DNA of 64,000 nt, taken from the NCBI GenBank assembly GCA_019973155.2, contig BPQB01000078.1, forward strand, positions 62,001 through 126,000, given 5' to 3'. The notes below the pieces were generated by a model. The model had not been told where the DNA came from and made no database searches. It saw only the letters and a program-made list of their open reading frames with translations. Origin of the DNA: Phanerochaete sordida. Lineage: Eukaryota; Basidiomycota; Agaricomycetes; Polyporales; Phanerochaetaceae. The position numbers were made by a program, and so were the translations under genes. This document shows, piece after piece, positions 10,532-22,798 of this stretch. The stretch's first letter is position 1. Each line of letters begins with the position of its first letter.

Positions 10532-11893
10532 CGTGGCAGTCTGCTGCGATGCTGCAGACGCGCAGTGGCTGATTGACTATCAGTCTGGGATCAGCGAAGC
10601 CGCGGGCACGCTGTAAAACGCCGACCGTACCTTACGGCCGAGAGCGCCGCGCGCTGGCAGGCTTCGGTGCATTGACACGCAGCGGGGCGCCAGCTCGGAG
10701 CAGCCGTAGCGCACCGTCCCGCCCCGCCGCATGCGAGCTGCAAGCGACAGAGCCGACAAAAGCGAGACCCTCGAACGTAAACCGTCGCAGACTGACCCAC
10801 GCCTCCAAGCGATCATATGCTCGCGCACTCGCACGCAGCAGCGTTGTTCTGACTGACAGTTTGTCAGTACTGCAGCCGTGTCACCGCATTTGCAAGGATG
10901 TGCCTGCCTGCTTACCATTGGTGCAGTGCCAGCCGTATCGTCACGGCTGCGCTCCTCGAGGGGCTGCGCGGGTCCGCTCTCCCTGGGATGCTGCAAAGCG
11001 CTCCAGGTACGTTCCAGCTGGTGCAGCTGAATTTGTATCTGCCATACAACATTCAATTATCAGTCAAAGTCGCGCACGAGGCTTTCCACGCCTGTGCCTG
11101 TGTCTTGCGGCGACGTGGTCGCGAGCAGAGACTGGGCAGGGCGTGACGGGCGTGAGATGACAGCGTTACTGTTAGTGACGGTAACGGCGCTTGCGCGAGC
11201 TGGCATCACGCTCGGCCTTCCTCTTGTCTTCAGCTTCAACCTTAACATCCATCCGGTATCTCTTCAAAGCACTCTGATATGCTATCTTTACAGCCTGCGT
11301 AAGATATCAAAGAGCTGCGTATCGCAACGCACGTCAGAGGGCCTCTGATTCGACGCAAGTGCCGGCCAGATAGCTGATGCCTCTTCCCGAGCATTTGCCA
11401 GACCCCTTCGAAGTTCGAGGATGATACTTGCCGACAATGGCTCCGCCGACACTTAAAGCAACTATTTTTCTTGGACGACAGAACACAAACATTTTGTCTG
11501 CTCTTGCAGGACCTGGATCCCGGGTACGGTGAAGCTGATTAGCTCTCAAGCGGCCTTCTATTACCCTGATAGCTCCCCCATGCGTGCTGGCGGCTTATCC
11601 CTGCACGATATGGGAAGAGTCCCGGACCTGTCAATGGACAATACACGCTCAGATTGCTCTTACTTGCAAGTATCGCTGGTATGTTCCTTTGCATGTGGAT
11701 ACGCGTCAGAATTGAACATTGAGGGTACATCTCCCGTAGATATCGCAGAATTCACCCTTCTAGATCTGCAATTCAATACGAAAACTGTATTGCGCATACA
11801 TGGCTCCACCTATGCCGCAGACATATGCCTCAGCCTTCTTCAACGTCCATCACCAGCCAAGCCACACCCGTCGAAAGCTCGGTCATTCCTTTC
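10532..11893. other. Gene-free stretch
   Basis: I see only short overlapping frames with no recognisable product, no repeat and no RNA gene. The right part may hold the 3' untranslated region of the minus-strand gene that ends at 11894. Confidence 0.35.
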
Positions 11894-12538
11894 TTATCGT
11901 AAGTGCTTCCTCACGATGTCGACGCGCTGATCGAGATCCTTCACATCTTCCCCAATCTCGATGAGCGGAATGCCCAGCTCCGTGAGTGTCGCGCGGAGGT
12001 GGGCATTGTAGTTCCACGGGTCTTCCAGCGACCTGATGCCGTCGTCTTCTAGCCACGCGGGGACGGGCTGCAGGAGGACTGCGGGCAGATCTCTGTTAGC
12101 GACGACACAGACCGTGCTCCTGCTGTACATACAGAACAGAGCGTCTCTGTAGAATGCGAGTGTCGCTTCGAACGCTGGGTCGTGCAGGAGCCGCTGCCGC
12201 TTGGCCGCACCGTCTGCGCCGGACGTCGCCGCGTAGACGATGGGGTCGACAGCGGATCTGTCGCTCAGAAGTAAGACTGGTCCGTGGTGCGGTGGGGCCG
12301 CCCGCGCGCGTGCTTCGGCTGCGAGCTGGGCGGTCATGATGGCGTGCTGCATCTCGACCTGGTCAATCGTCTCGCGCGAGAATGTCGTGGTGCGCATGAC
12401 CTCTCGCGCGACCTCTTTGACCCAAACGGCAGGGTCGACCTGAAGACTCTCTGCAATTGCGTTGCAGAGAGTCGTCTTGCCGACCGACGACGCTCCGACT
12501 ATGTAAACAGCTCGCTGACGCGTTGGCTGTAGGTTCAT
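11894..12538 (-). CDS. P-loop NTPase, NadR/AAA_28-like kinase domain
   Basis: This single-exon frame of 214 residues begins MNLQPTRQRAVYIVGASSVG. It carries a Walker A motif (GASSVGKTT, about residues 16-24), then REVMRTTTFSRE and LLLSDRSAVDPIVYA, where the Asp-Arg pair and the following Asp and Tyr fit the NadR-like/AAA_28 nucleoside-kinase fold. The end is a helix, KDLDQRVDIVRKHLR. Members of this fold phosphorylate nucleosides or small metabolites; the substrate cannot be read from sequence. It starts 255 bp from the divergent RdRP-helicase gene, so the two may share a promoter. Confidence 0.85.
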   Translation of the reverse strand: MNLQPTRQRAVYIVGASSVGKTTLCNAIAESLQVDPAVWVKEVAREVMRTTTFSRETIDQVEMQHAIMTAQLAAEARARAAPPHHGPVLLLSDRSAVDPIVYAATSGADGAAKRQRLLHDPAFEATLAFYRDALFCMYSRSTVCVVANRDLPAVLLQPVPAWLEDDGIRSLEDPWNYNAHLRATLTELGIPLIEIGEDVKDLDQRVDIVRKHLR

Positions 12539-12793
12539 GCTGCACTCGGCTGTGCGCCATCCGTGAGTCCTCCTATCTCGATGTCGACCCTTGCTTACCT
12601 GACATCGACGTAGATGTGCCTACTGCTAAGAGGAGAAGTGCTTGCGTGACCGGGTCAAGTCTTCCCAGCGTCTCCCCAAATCCGCTCGCGAATAAGGTTG
12701 GCAATACACGCTGCTGCGCCCATCAATGCGCCCGGCGCCCTCGTCCACCCCACCCTCGCCCACCCGCACGGCCTACCCAGAACACCAGCCGCC
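12539..12793. promoter_or_regulatory. Shared divergent promoter region
   Basis: The 255 bp between the divergent starts at 12538 (minus) and 12794 (plus) must hold both promoters and both leaders. The plus start lies in a good context, GCCGCCATG. I see no clear TATA box. Co-regulation is an inference from spacing only. Confidence 0.4.
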
Positions 12794-15700
12794 ATGTCCC
12801 GCATCGTTCTGCGTGAGCGACCGACGCCAGAGGACACCTCCTGGACCTTCCAGACCGCGCTCCCACCGCAGCCGCGCGCGAACATGGGCCTGCATATCTC
12901 CTTCTCGCCGGACTCGATCACGCTCGCGCGCACCCAGTTCCCGCAGAACCGCATCCTGCAGGGCGAAGACCCCGCGTGCTTCGTACTCGCGTCGTTCGAG
13001 CGCCTGCGCTTCCCCGACACGTCCCCGCGCGTCGCGCAGGAGTACATGATGCGCTTCTTCAAAGAAGGGCTCGTGCTGAACGGTGTCATGTACCGGTTTC
13101 ATGGTCACAGCAATTCGCAGCAGGTAAGTAGCGTAAGCCCTGTAAACTGCGGGGGCGAGACTGACATACGCGTAGCGGTCCAGGAGCTGCTTCCTGCGCC
13201 AGGCTAAGACTGATGAGGAACTTGACGAGAGGATATACCGCCTAGGGGACTTCCAGAAGATCACTAGCGCTGCGAAGAGCACGTCTTTATTTCTGTTCGC
13301 CGTCTTTGTGCTAACCCAGATTGGCAGGGGCGAAGCGCATCGGGCTCTTGTTCTCGGAGGCGAAGATAGACTGGATGCTGGACCCTCGATTTACGAAGGA
13401 CATCGATGATCTCGTCGTCAATGGCGAGACATTTTCCGATGGATGCGGCCTGATCTCTCTCAAGTTTGCGAAGCAACTCAGCAAGCACAAGAAAATCTTG
13501 TTTCATGGACGGCCATACACACCTTCGGTCTATCAGATCCGGTATGTTAGCGAGTATATTTCTCACATGCCATGCTAACAGCCTTCTCATTTCCCCAGAT
13601 ATCGCGGTTACAAGGTATGCTCGCGCTCTAAGCTCGCCTTATGTGCTTATTGGTATATAGGGAGTCCTCGCCCTCGAACCGCAGTTGACGACCGACCACG
13701 TGCACTTCCGCAAGAGCCAGAAGAAATTCACTGCCACGGGAAATAACACCTTCTCCGTCGTCGACTACTCAGTACCGTTTGCCTTCGGTCGGCTAAACAA
13801 CGACATCGTCGTCCTCCTCGCGAGCCTCGGCATTTCGACCGAGACCTTCCTCGCGAAGCAGCGCGCCTACTACGACTGGCTGGGCAACGCCTCACACGAC
13901 TGGGAAGCTGCCTTCGACCTACTCTGCGCGGCCGGCCGGCACGCCGCCGCGGAGCGCCTGCTGCTCGACGGCGCCGACGATCCCGCGGTCGCACGCGAAG
14001 TGCGCGCGCTCCAGCACGCCGAGCTCGCGGCCCTGCGCAAGAACGACCGCCTGCGCGTGCGCACGCTCGTCCGCTCCGCGCGCCTCCTCTTCGGCGTGTG
14101 CGACCCGTACGGCGTCCTCCGCCCGGGCGAGGTCCATGTCCGCATCATGGTTCCGCGCAAGGGCGTCGTGACCCTGACGAACGTCGATGTGCTCGTCGTG
14201 CGCAACCCGTGCATGTACCCGGGAGACTGTCTCAAGCTCCGCGCGGTGCACCATCCGAGGCTCGACCATCTTGTGGACTGTCTCGTCTTTGCGAGCCGTG
14301 GGACGCGCGCTGCGCCGTCGATGAGCTCTGGTGGCGACTTGGGTATGTACGTCCATGGATAGTCTCCGAAACTAGCTGATGGGTAGACCAATAGATGGGG
14401 ACAAGTTTACCGTGATCTGGGATCCGGACCTCGTGCCAAAGAAGATTGCTCAGGTAGGTCGTTCGAGAACAAGAACCGCTCTGTCTGACCTGTCGAATAG
14501 CCCTACGACTATCCTGCCCCTCCCGAACGCGTAAGTACAAGAATCACCCGCCAGGACCTTGCGAGGAGTTTCGCGTCATATAATAGGTACGCACTCTCTG
14601 GACACGCGGGAAGAAGAGTCAGCTGACACTAGCTCTCCAGCATAACCATGGGCCGCGTCGCCGCTCTACATCAAAAATGGGTTCGTCTGGGCCCGGCCGG
14701 CGCAATGAGCGCGGAATGTCAGGAGCTCAACGCTCTTTACTCGCTCGCGGTAGACGGAGGCTCGGTCAAGATCCCCGAAAGGCTTGTCAAGGTGCCCCAG
14801 AACACGTCTGACGAGCCGTTCGTTCTCGACGTTCTGCACGAGGCGGCGCGTGCCTTCGCCGATGAGTTCCAGCGAAATGAGGTCCCGGTGTCGCATGGGT
14901 TGCGGGTCACAGCAGGCGAAGCAGGCGACGGCACCGGCGCGGAAGTCGCAGCGGATATGGTCCTTCGCCTGCTATCATCCGAGACAGCAACCATGTCAGA
15001 GTACGAGATCCTCTGCAAGGCTTCCGAGATCGCACGACGACACGACATCCCGATGCGCCAGTACTTTTCACACATCGACTTCAGCGCGCTCACCGTTGCC
15101 GAGAAGTACGCGGCTACGAGTCTGCTGCAATTGACAGAGGAGGAGATTCCTTATGTTTGGAACAGGTGAGCTGAACATCTCTCGTATACGTGACGTCGAG
15201 CTGATAGAAAATTGGCAAAGCCTCGTACGATCTGATATTCTGCAGCGCAAAGATCTCGAAGACCGAAAGCTCGGCGGACCCCTGCGGCTGCAGCGTCTGT
15301 ACTCCTCGTCTATCCAAGGGCGGGCAGCCTTCTTTGAATATCTCAAGGACGCCATGCAGAACTACAATCGGCGAATGGTGCTATTGAAGGTACGTCATCA
15401 TGAGTAGAAAGTAATCATCTCCTCATCGCGTTGTATCCAGACCGATTACAGATTTTCGGCTGGCATTTTTTTCCGTGGGCCAATCACCTGGGATGAAGAT
15501 GTTAGTTACCCCCGATGCAGCTTCAAATACTCATGATCTGACCTGCGCCTCAGCATGCCATAGATGACAACGTATTGGCCTGCTCCTTCATGCCAGAGTC
15601 AACCACCGTTATATCGACCTACAAGCGTGGTGTCAAGGGGTGGATATTGTCCTGTAACGACAATAGCTTCCAGCTCTTCAACCGCCAGCGCGCAAACACG

Positions 15701-18700
15701 TTCATCTTCATCACTCGCCCTCCTGAGCAGTCAGGCGCCGACATCATTACCAGCATCGCGCTGCAAAATTTCTCGCGTTTTGTGCAACAGGTGGGCCAAT
15801 GATTAATGCCATGTAAGAATGAGTACTGAAAATCTGTAGCAATATGGCCGAATGAACCGCACTCCCGTGGTATCAATTGAGATCCATGTCGTCTCAAACA
15901 GGGACCGTGTCGCTCAACAGCTTTTCGACTTACGCTTCGACTAGTAAGTGGCCTTGGTCAGAATTCTTCTTTCTCCGCTGACGGACTGGATTAGTGTCGG
16001 AACAGAAGAGGTCCTGCATCGCTTCGATCATCGACCAGGCCAGTACACGCCAAACTCTCTGCTGGCCGTGAATTGGGAGGAGCGTCCCGCCAACGAGCGC
16101 ACAGTTCTGATCGGCGAGCTCGATGCTGCGTCCCGTGTGCTTGATGCTACTACCCCCGAAGACGCTCTGGAATATTTTTTCATGGCCAGAAAGCACCGCG
16201 CCGAGGACCGCATGTTCCATATCTTCGAAGCGCTCCTGCGTAAGGACGCCTTCCCGCTCGACATCGTCCTGACCGCCATGGAAGAGCATCCTCCCCTGGC
16301 GTACTGCTCCTTGAAGCGCTTCCTGCATGAAGGCACCGCAGAGCTCAGCGAGCCACTGCGCGCAAGACTTGCCATCGCGGTACTCGTCCAGGCTGTCCGG
16401 TCTGCTAACGACCTCGGGATGGCAGCTCTTGCCGCGCTAGAGCGCCTTGCCTCCGACATCGCCGCTCTTGACCTCAACACCTATCTCGAGCTACTGTGGC
16501 TATCCTCGCTCGGCATCCGCTCCTTCCAGGTCGCTCAGGAGGTACTCCTTGTATTCAACGACAGTCGGGCAGCGCAAGAAAATCTATCCCCGTCGGAAGC
16601 GTACGCCATCAAGCACGCTCTCGCGGTCGTATTTGACCGAGCTGAAGAAGCCGCTAACGAATGCCCATGCGACGAGCAAGGCCGACCACGTAGGCAGAAG
16701 GAGGCGCCGATTGCTACCAAGCTACTTCCGATGCCGCCGCCCAAGGAAGAGGTAGATGGACAATCGAGCGCAGCGCCTCGGGCAGAAGAACAAGCAGAAG
16801 AGCTCAACACGCCGGTTCGCGTCATGGCGCACGTCCGCGTTGATCTAGCCGTACCGATACGCCTCCACGCACATGTCCGCCTCAAGGTCGCGTCGACGCC
16901 GGAGCACTCGGCACTCCCTCCAGCTATCGTAGACGGCACTGTTGTCCGTGCAAGCCGCGGCGAACTCGTGCTCGACATCCTGCAGCCGCTGCCACCAGAG
17001 TTCGCCGTCGTGGATTGGCAGATGTACCGCGCAGGTGGCGTCGTCACGTCGAAAGCCATGCTGGACGCTGTCCGACGGCTGGCTACGGAAGGTCGCGGAT
17101 GCTGCCGCTTCAAGGACATCATCTGTTCGGATGCCGTCGCTGAGGGCAGAGGCGGCACTGCGGGGGAACTGGTCGAGGGAGATCCTGACCTCGTGCTGAC
17201 TTCGCCTCTGAATGACAGTCAGAAGGCCGCCGTGGCAGCCACAGCCCTCGGGCGCATGAGCCTGATTTGGGGCCCGCCAGGTGAGTATCTCATGCAAGAT
17301 CCCAGCGAAATATCTGACACCCGAAGTAGGCACCGGCAAGACTACTGTCGTAGTGCAGATTCTGCTACGTTTCCTCCGCCTTGACCCTGAGGCCAGGATC
17401 CTGATGACTGCGTCTACACACAACGGTAAATATCGTGATGGCTCATTGAAACCTACATTGACTTACGCATCAATAATAGCTGTCGACAACGTTCTAGAGC
17501 GTTTTGTGGCAGAGAACACCAAGGTTGACCTCTTACAAGATGAGCAAATTCTGCGCGCTGCGACGGAGGCCTCAAGGGTCAACAAGGCCCTACAGAAGTA
17601 TACGGTCGACGCACGGCTAGGTGGCAACTTGAACGAGAATCCTAAACTCGTCCAGAAGGCCCAGAAGCGCGTCAAGGAGGCACGAATTGTGTTCACAACA
17701 TGTACCGGCGCATCCCTGGGGATCCTTCGCAAGGCAGACTTCGACATCGTTCTCATCGACGAGGCTTCCCAGATCAGCGAGCCTGCCGCCTTGATACCAT
17801 TGGTTAAAGGTAGCAAAACCGCAGTCATGGTAGGCGACCAGTGAGTCATTTCGGACTTCAGACGCTACCTCAGACTGACACGGTATCCTGCGCCAGCGTC
17901 CAGCTACGTCCTACGGTGCAAGCCATGGGAAAGGCGCTAGAGTTCGACAAATCTCTGTTCGAGAGGCTGTATGTTGGGCCGCCCTATGAGAATATGACAA
18001 GGAATATGTTGGAGGTACGTTCTACACGTCTACCACAGAAGTTTATTCTCAAGCTATTCTCCAACCAATAGGTGCAGTATCGCTTTCCTGAGGCTATCGC
18101 CCGCTTTCCCTCTGCGGAGTTTTATGAAGGACGCCTTGCGACTGGTAATCCGAACAAGACAGCAGTTGCAAAGCTGGCCCTCTCTTCCTTTCCGTGGCCT
18201 GGTACAGAGCGTGACGGAAGCATCTTCCCCGTCGCGTTTGTACCATGCCTCGCAGAGGAAGATTACGGACGGTCGTCCAAGAGCAATGCAGGGCAAGCGA
18301 ATCTTGTCAAGTACATTATCACCCTCCTTCGACAAGTTCAGCTCCCTGAGCCACGCTGCGGTGGTGATGTCCCGCCAGAGGATAACCGCGGAAGAGCCGT
18401 CGCAGAGTTGCAGGGTCTCTCCATCGCCGCGCTCACTCCGTATTCACGCCAGGTCAAGCTTCTCGGACAGACGCTCCCTGCAGGCATCGTTGTCAGCACG
18501 ATCGACGGCTTCCAGGGCCGCGAGAGCGACATCGTTGTCTTCTCGACCGTACGGAGTAATGCGGAGGGCGACTTGGGCTTCGTCGAAGACGCGCGAAGGC
18601 TCAATGTAGCGTGGACGCGGCCCAAGATTGGATTGATCATCGTTGGTGACCCACGTACTTTGAAGAATTCGTCGCTGTGGGAAAGAGCACTGGGATATTG

Positions 18701-18737
18701 CAAGGAGGTGAACATCCCTCCTCCGGACGCCTTGTGA
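12794..18737 (+). CDS. RNA-dependent RNA polymerase fused to SF1 (Upf1-like) helicase
   Basis: Seventeen exons join in phase to give 1,707 residues: 12794-13123, 13176-13282, 13320-13541, 13599-13614, 13661-14342, 14395-14453, 14501-14586, 14641-15165, 15221-15389, 15441-15500, 15554-15790, 15840-15943, 15995-17280, 17330-17425, 17480-17840, 17897-18014, 18072-18737. Residues 1 to about 675 are an RNAi-type RdRP with FSDGCGLIS, YRGYKGVLAL, FGVCDPYGVLRPGEV and the catalytic DLDGD (451-455). The C-terminal part is a complete SF1 helicase: GPPGTGKTT (about 1292), DEAS (1420), VGDHVQL, QYRFPEAI, TIDGFQGRE (about 1629) and RRLNVAWTRPK. The RdRP would copy aberrant RNA into dsRNA and the helicase would unwind or remodel it. 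Catalytic residues are intact on both halves. The least certain junction is the GTCTTT donor at 13283. A larger N-terminal region seen in many RdRPs is absent. Confidence 0.9.
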
Positions 18738-18948
18738 GCGGCGAAGGGTGAATGGTTAGGTGTACTACTCAGCTGTAGTGAAGCTTGGAGTCTCAATTCT
18801 ACCGTGTCTATGCAATGCCCACCACGAGACAAATGTTCTGCCGCGAGCTCCCTGGTCCCTCAGACTTCGAGGTGCCTCAAATGACGCTGAAAATAATATA
18901 CAATGGATATCACCAAACATGCACGACTAGCAATGATATCAGACGCGG

Positions 18949-21900
18949 TTACTGCTTTCTCTCCGTCTTTGTACGTGCACTTCTACGCGTCGGGACAGAA
19001 ACAGCAGGTCTCCCCCTACCTCTCGTAGCTCTCGCTCGGCTTTTCTTGGAGCCCTCGGGCTGCGCGACCTCTTCGCCGTTCGTCGTGACCGGGAGTACCT
19101 CTGCGTCAGCTTCAGCGGGAGCCCCAGAGCCCTCCGCTCCTGTCTGCGCAGACCGGGCGTTGGTGGTGTCCTCTCCGCCGTCTTGGGGGATAGGGTCGAG
19201 GGGTAGGTAGAGGCCTGCGTCCAGGCGGACCCGCTTGCTGTAGATCTCTTGAAATTCTAGGCCAAGACCGTCGTCGGCGAAGGAGTCGCGCGACCGCTTA
19301 CTCGACGACGAATTTTTATCCGCGGCCTCATCAAGGTCGAGCAGGCCGTCGAGCTGGTCCGGTGTCTTGTCTCTTCGGCATATCTTGAGGATCGGGCCGT
19401 AGTGGCCGGTAATGACGCGCTCGAAGATGTCGAGGAAGTGGTTGTGGGTGTCCAGCGGCCGTGGTTTGCCCTTCGGCCACTCGATGTGCACGGGCTCCAC
19501 CACGAACGGCTCGTTCCGGACGGTTTTCATCTTTGGAAACGACACGCGCAGTGCGGCGTCTTCTTCTGTGTCCTCGTCTTCCGAGCCCTCTTGTGCAGTG
19601 CTCTCCGCGCAGTCATCCGGCAGCGCCAAGGCCATAGAGTTCATATCTCCTGAGACTGAAACCTCGTATCTCCTCATATCATCAAAGTCGATGCTGTTGT
19701 AGTGTAGGCGAAGGAGCGCGTAGAGATCCTCGATGAGCCGCGCGAGTGGGGTAGGACCGTTGGGACCGGCATTGAGGTATACAGGGAGCTCCCCGCGAGC
19801 GAGGATTGTCAGTAGCTTCATCTCCCCTCCAGACGAGTATCCTCCCTCGCAGAGACAGTCCTGATAGAAGAAGTTGAAGATGTGCTGTGCCAGACCCGTG
19901 TTTCCCTTGTTGGCAAGTCTAAGCGCATCCCCTGAGATGCCCGGGGCATAGTTGAGTGACAGTTTGTGGGGGTGGAATCGCAGTGCTAGGCAGACGATGA
20001 CGTTGACGAAGGACTCGAGATCGTCGGAGAGCTCCTGAGGTTTCTTCGGATAGGTCAATGCGAGTGCAGACAGATACGGCCAAGTGCCCTGGAAGCTATG
20101 GTCAGGATCTGCGCATCATGAAAGACATTGAACAAAGATGACTTACGCTGCGCGCAGGAGATGGCGGCAAATCTTGATGATAATCTTCGAGGTACCGGCA
20201 GAGATCCCAGTCCGTCAAGAAGCCCCTGAGTCGCTTCCGAGGCGACTCGACATCGATGAGCATGTTGGAAAGGCTCACGTCCCTGTGCAGAACGCCCGCC
20301 TTTGTCAACGCTTCGTAATGACCTGAAACGCAGGTAAGCCCCTTGAGCTCGGAAAATACGCCAGACAACGTACCTATAGCGGCGTGGGACACCAGGATCA
20401 TCAGTTCCCCAGAGTTTGGATACCCGTCAAGAGGACGCCCTATCTCCTTGAAAACGACGCGGTGATGGGCACGCTCGAAGTCCTTATGCGGTCCGTCGGG
20501 CTGGTATTCCTGTGAGACCGTGTGCTGGGGGCTGGCGGAGCCTCCGACGTCGCCGCCGGCGAGCAGCGTCGCGACATGCTGGACCCCGTGCTTCTTGAGG
20601 CGCAGGTACGTGTCGGCCTCGGCGTGCAGGTTCTTCTTCGAGCGCCAGCTGTCCTTGATGTACACGAGGTCGCCTGAGTCGAGGTCGTATGCGATGTACG
20701 TCCGCGTACAGCGGCCCGTCGGTACGCATTCGCCCGTGGCGTGGCGACCGACGAGATAAACCTTCGGTGGCACTTTCTTTGGTTTTCTGGTTCGCCGCCT
20801 CTCCGAAGGCTGTTCGTCCTCTGTCTCTTCGGCGGGAAGCTGTTCGCACTGCATCTGTGATAAGTCGGTAGTCAGTGCGATATTCGGCGCCGAAGTCAAT
20901 GACGCAAGCAACAGACCTTGTACATAGGGAAGTGCACGATGTCTTCAAGCACACTGTCGCGCAGCTTCATGAGCGTCGAATTTGACGACGTGTATGCTCG
21001 CCACTTGTCTATGTCCGACTTCGCTGCCAGGCCGGCAGTAGGATCGAACCCCTGTCTTGCAGAGGCGAGGCGGGCAAATCGATACACGAAGTTGAAAAGG
21101 TTCGCAGTGTCCTTCCTTAGGTCGATCTTGGTGTAGATCGCGCCATTGCGGTCCCATCGGAAGATCGCGACGTGTGACTGGGTGGCGTACGTGGAAAACA
21201 GAAATTCGCGGTGCTGGCGCAGCATAATCTCCGACGCGTACTTGACGTTCTGCGCACGCGCCGCAGGGCCGTTCGTCGATTCCTGGACGAACTCCCCCGT
21301 GAAGCTGTAACCGGATCCGGCCTCGCTCGGCTTGCACTCGAGAAACATCTTCATCCACGCCCAGGCCGAGCGGGCCACGAAGGGCCTGCGTTCAGGAGCG
21401 ACGGAGTTGGCCACAGGCATCACGTAGGCATCGCGGGCAGCCTTGGTAGTGGGATAGAGCACGATGTCGGTGCGTATGTCGATGTCCGTGGATTCGTGCC
21501 AGTCCGCGACGTCCATCCAGCGATCGGCAGACTGGGCGTGCTCCTGAATGATGTTGAATTTCTTGCACTGCGCCGCGGTGAGCACAAGCCATATAAAATG
21601 TCGGAACACTCACGAAGATGGGATACATTGACGACTCCTTATCCTTCCTGAAATTGAGCTTGAACAGCTCGCTGAGGTCTCCAACGCTCTTGAGCTGCTC
21701 AGCGCCCATGTTCCTCCCGGGAACAAATGTCTTCATGAAGTCCCCGAACTGCACGAACGAGTACTTCTGGCTCATGACGCGGTTTAGCTTGCGTATGAAG
21801 GTAGGATTCTTGAATTGTCCTCCGGTGCCCCTAGAAGACGGATGGCGAGGCGTCCCGTCCTTGTCGTAGAGAGTGAGCGCGGAGAAGATCTTTCGGTAGC

Positions 21901-21958
21901 CTTGAGATGATTGTGTGGAACTCGACGAATGGTCGTCAAATCGGACTTGTCGAGAATT
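18949..21958 (-). CDS. FunK1 protein kinase A (5' end unresolved)
   Basis: Exons 21958-21614, 21567-20917, 20854-20374, 20322-20147 and 20088-18949 keep phase and encode at least 930 residues. FunK1 kinases are an expanded fungal family of unknown substrates. The N-terminal region (IFSALTLYDKDGTPRHPS, ARSAWAWMKMFLE) precedes the kinase core: lysine in LVYIKDSWR, catalytic HRD in VLHRDVSLSNMLI and the DFG-equivalent TDWDLCRY. The C-terminal tail (SRARATRGRGRP) is basic and could be nuclear. The first exon is not settled. A candidate ATG lies at 22314 but no splice pair in the right phase was found. It is convergent with the RdRP-helicase gene, 211 bp apart. Confidence 0.85.
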
Positions 21959-22798
21959 CTGTCCGAGTGGCCGGTCAGATAGATTCGTGGCGGTGGATCA
22001 TGGTCTGGGAAGAGGAGCTCACAGCAGCTGCGAGATTTATAAAAGAAAGCGAGGTGATCTGCGAGGTCGCAAGTCGGAATTCCAAGCTCTTTGTGGGTGG
22101 CCCCAGTAGAGATGATGGTCTATGCACGCATGCACGACACGCTGCCGCCGCCCGCTCAGCATGTAAGAGAGTATCATGAATCCGTGCCGCTATACTCACT
22201 GAACAGCTCCGAAATGAGCTTTCTTGCGTTTGACGCTGCGCTGCGTCGCCGACGTTGTGGTTGAGCGCAAGGTTGGATTCGAGGTCGACACGTGATGCCG
22301 AGTTCTAGCGCCATCTTCGTGGCGTCACCATCCCTTGCGAAAACGGAAGGCGTTCAAGTTGAGATATTCGGAATAGAGTCGAGTGTAAAGTAGGCAAACG
22401 CTGCGCAAAGACAGAATGGAGAACAGGCGAGAAACTGGACCAAGGGATGCGCTACTTGGTCTCGCGACGAGACATGAAGTACGCGAACAGCTTGCGAGTA
22501 GCCGGCGGTTTGGCTGGCCAAGATGAGCCGTCAATATCATCTAATAAGAGTACGCTCGAATTGAGACGCGAACGGTATGCTCAACTGTGCAGTGGCGTCG
22601 CCTATGGAGGGGTATATTCGCCGCGAAAGGCGGATTGAGCCTCAGATGATATAGCCGTCTAACTACCTGCACTAGGAGACCGACGCTGAGTGGGCTCAGC
22701 CCCATCGCGACTCGCGGTACGGTGCTGCAGCCGTTTCTGAGTCGTCTACGTCTCCTTCGCTAGCACACTTCATCAGCTCTGCAAGGCACTCGAGCAGA

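Noticed and set aside
14531..14554. A 24-nt intron beginning GTAAGTAC
   Set aside because: It is too short to splice and is open in frame; the RdRP reading continues through it to the real donor at 14587.
14587..15440. A gene boundary between the RdRP and the helicase
   Set aside because: Exon phases 14641-15165, 15221-15389 and 15441-15500 join without a stop, and no promoter-like gap or start codon in good context is seen.
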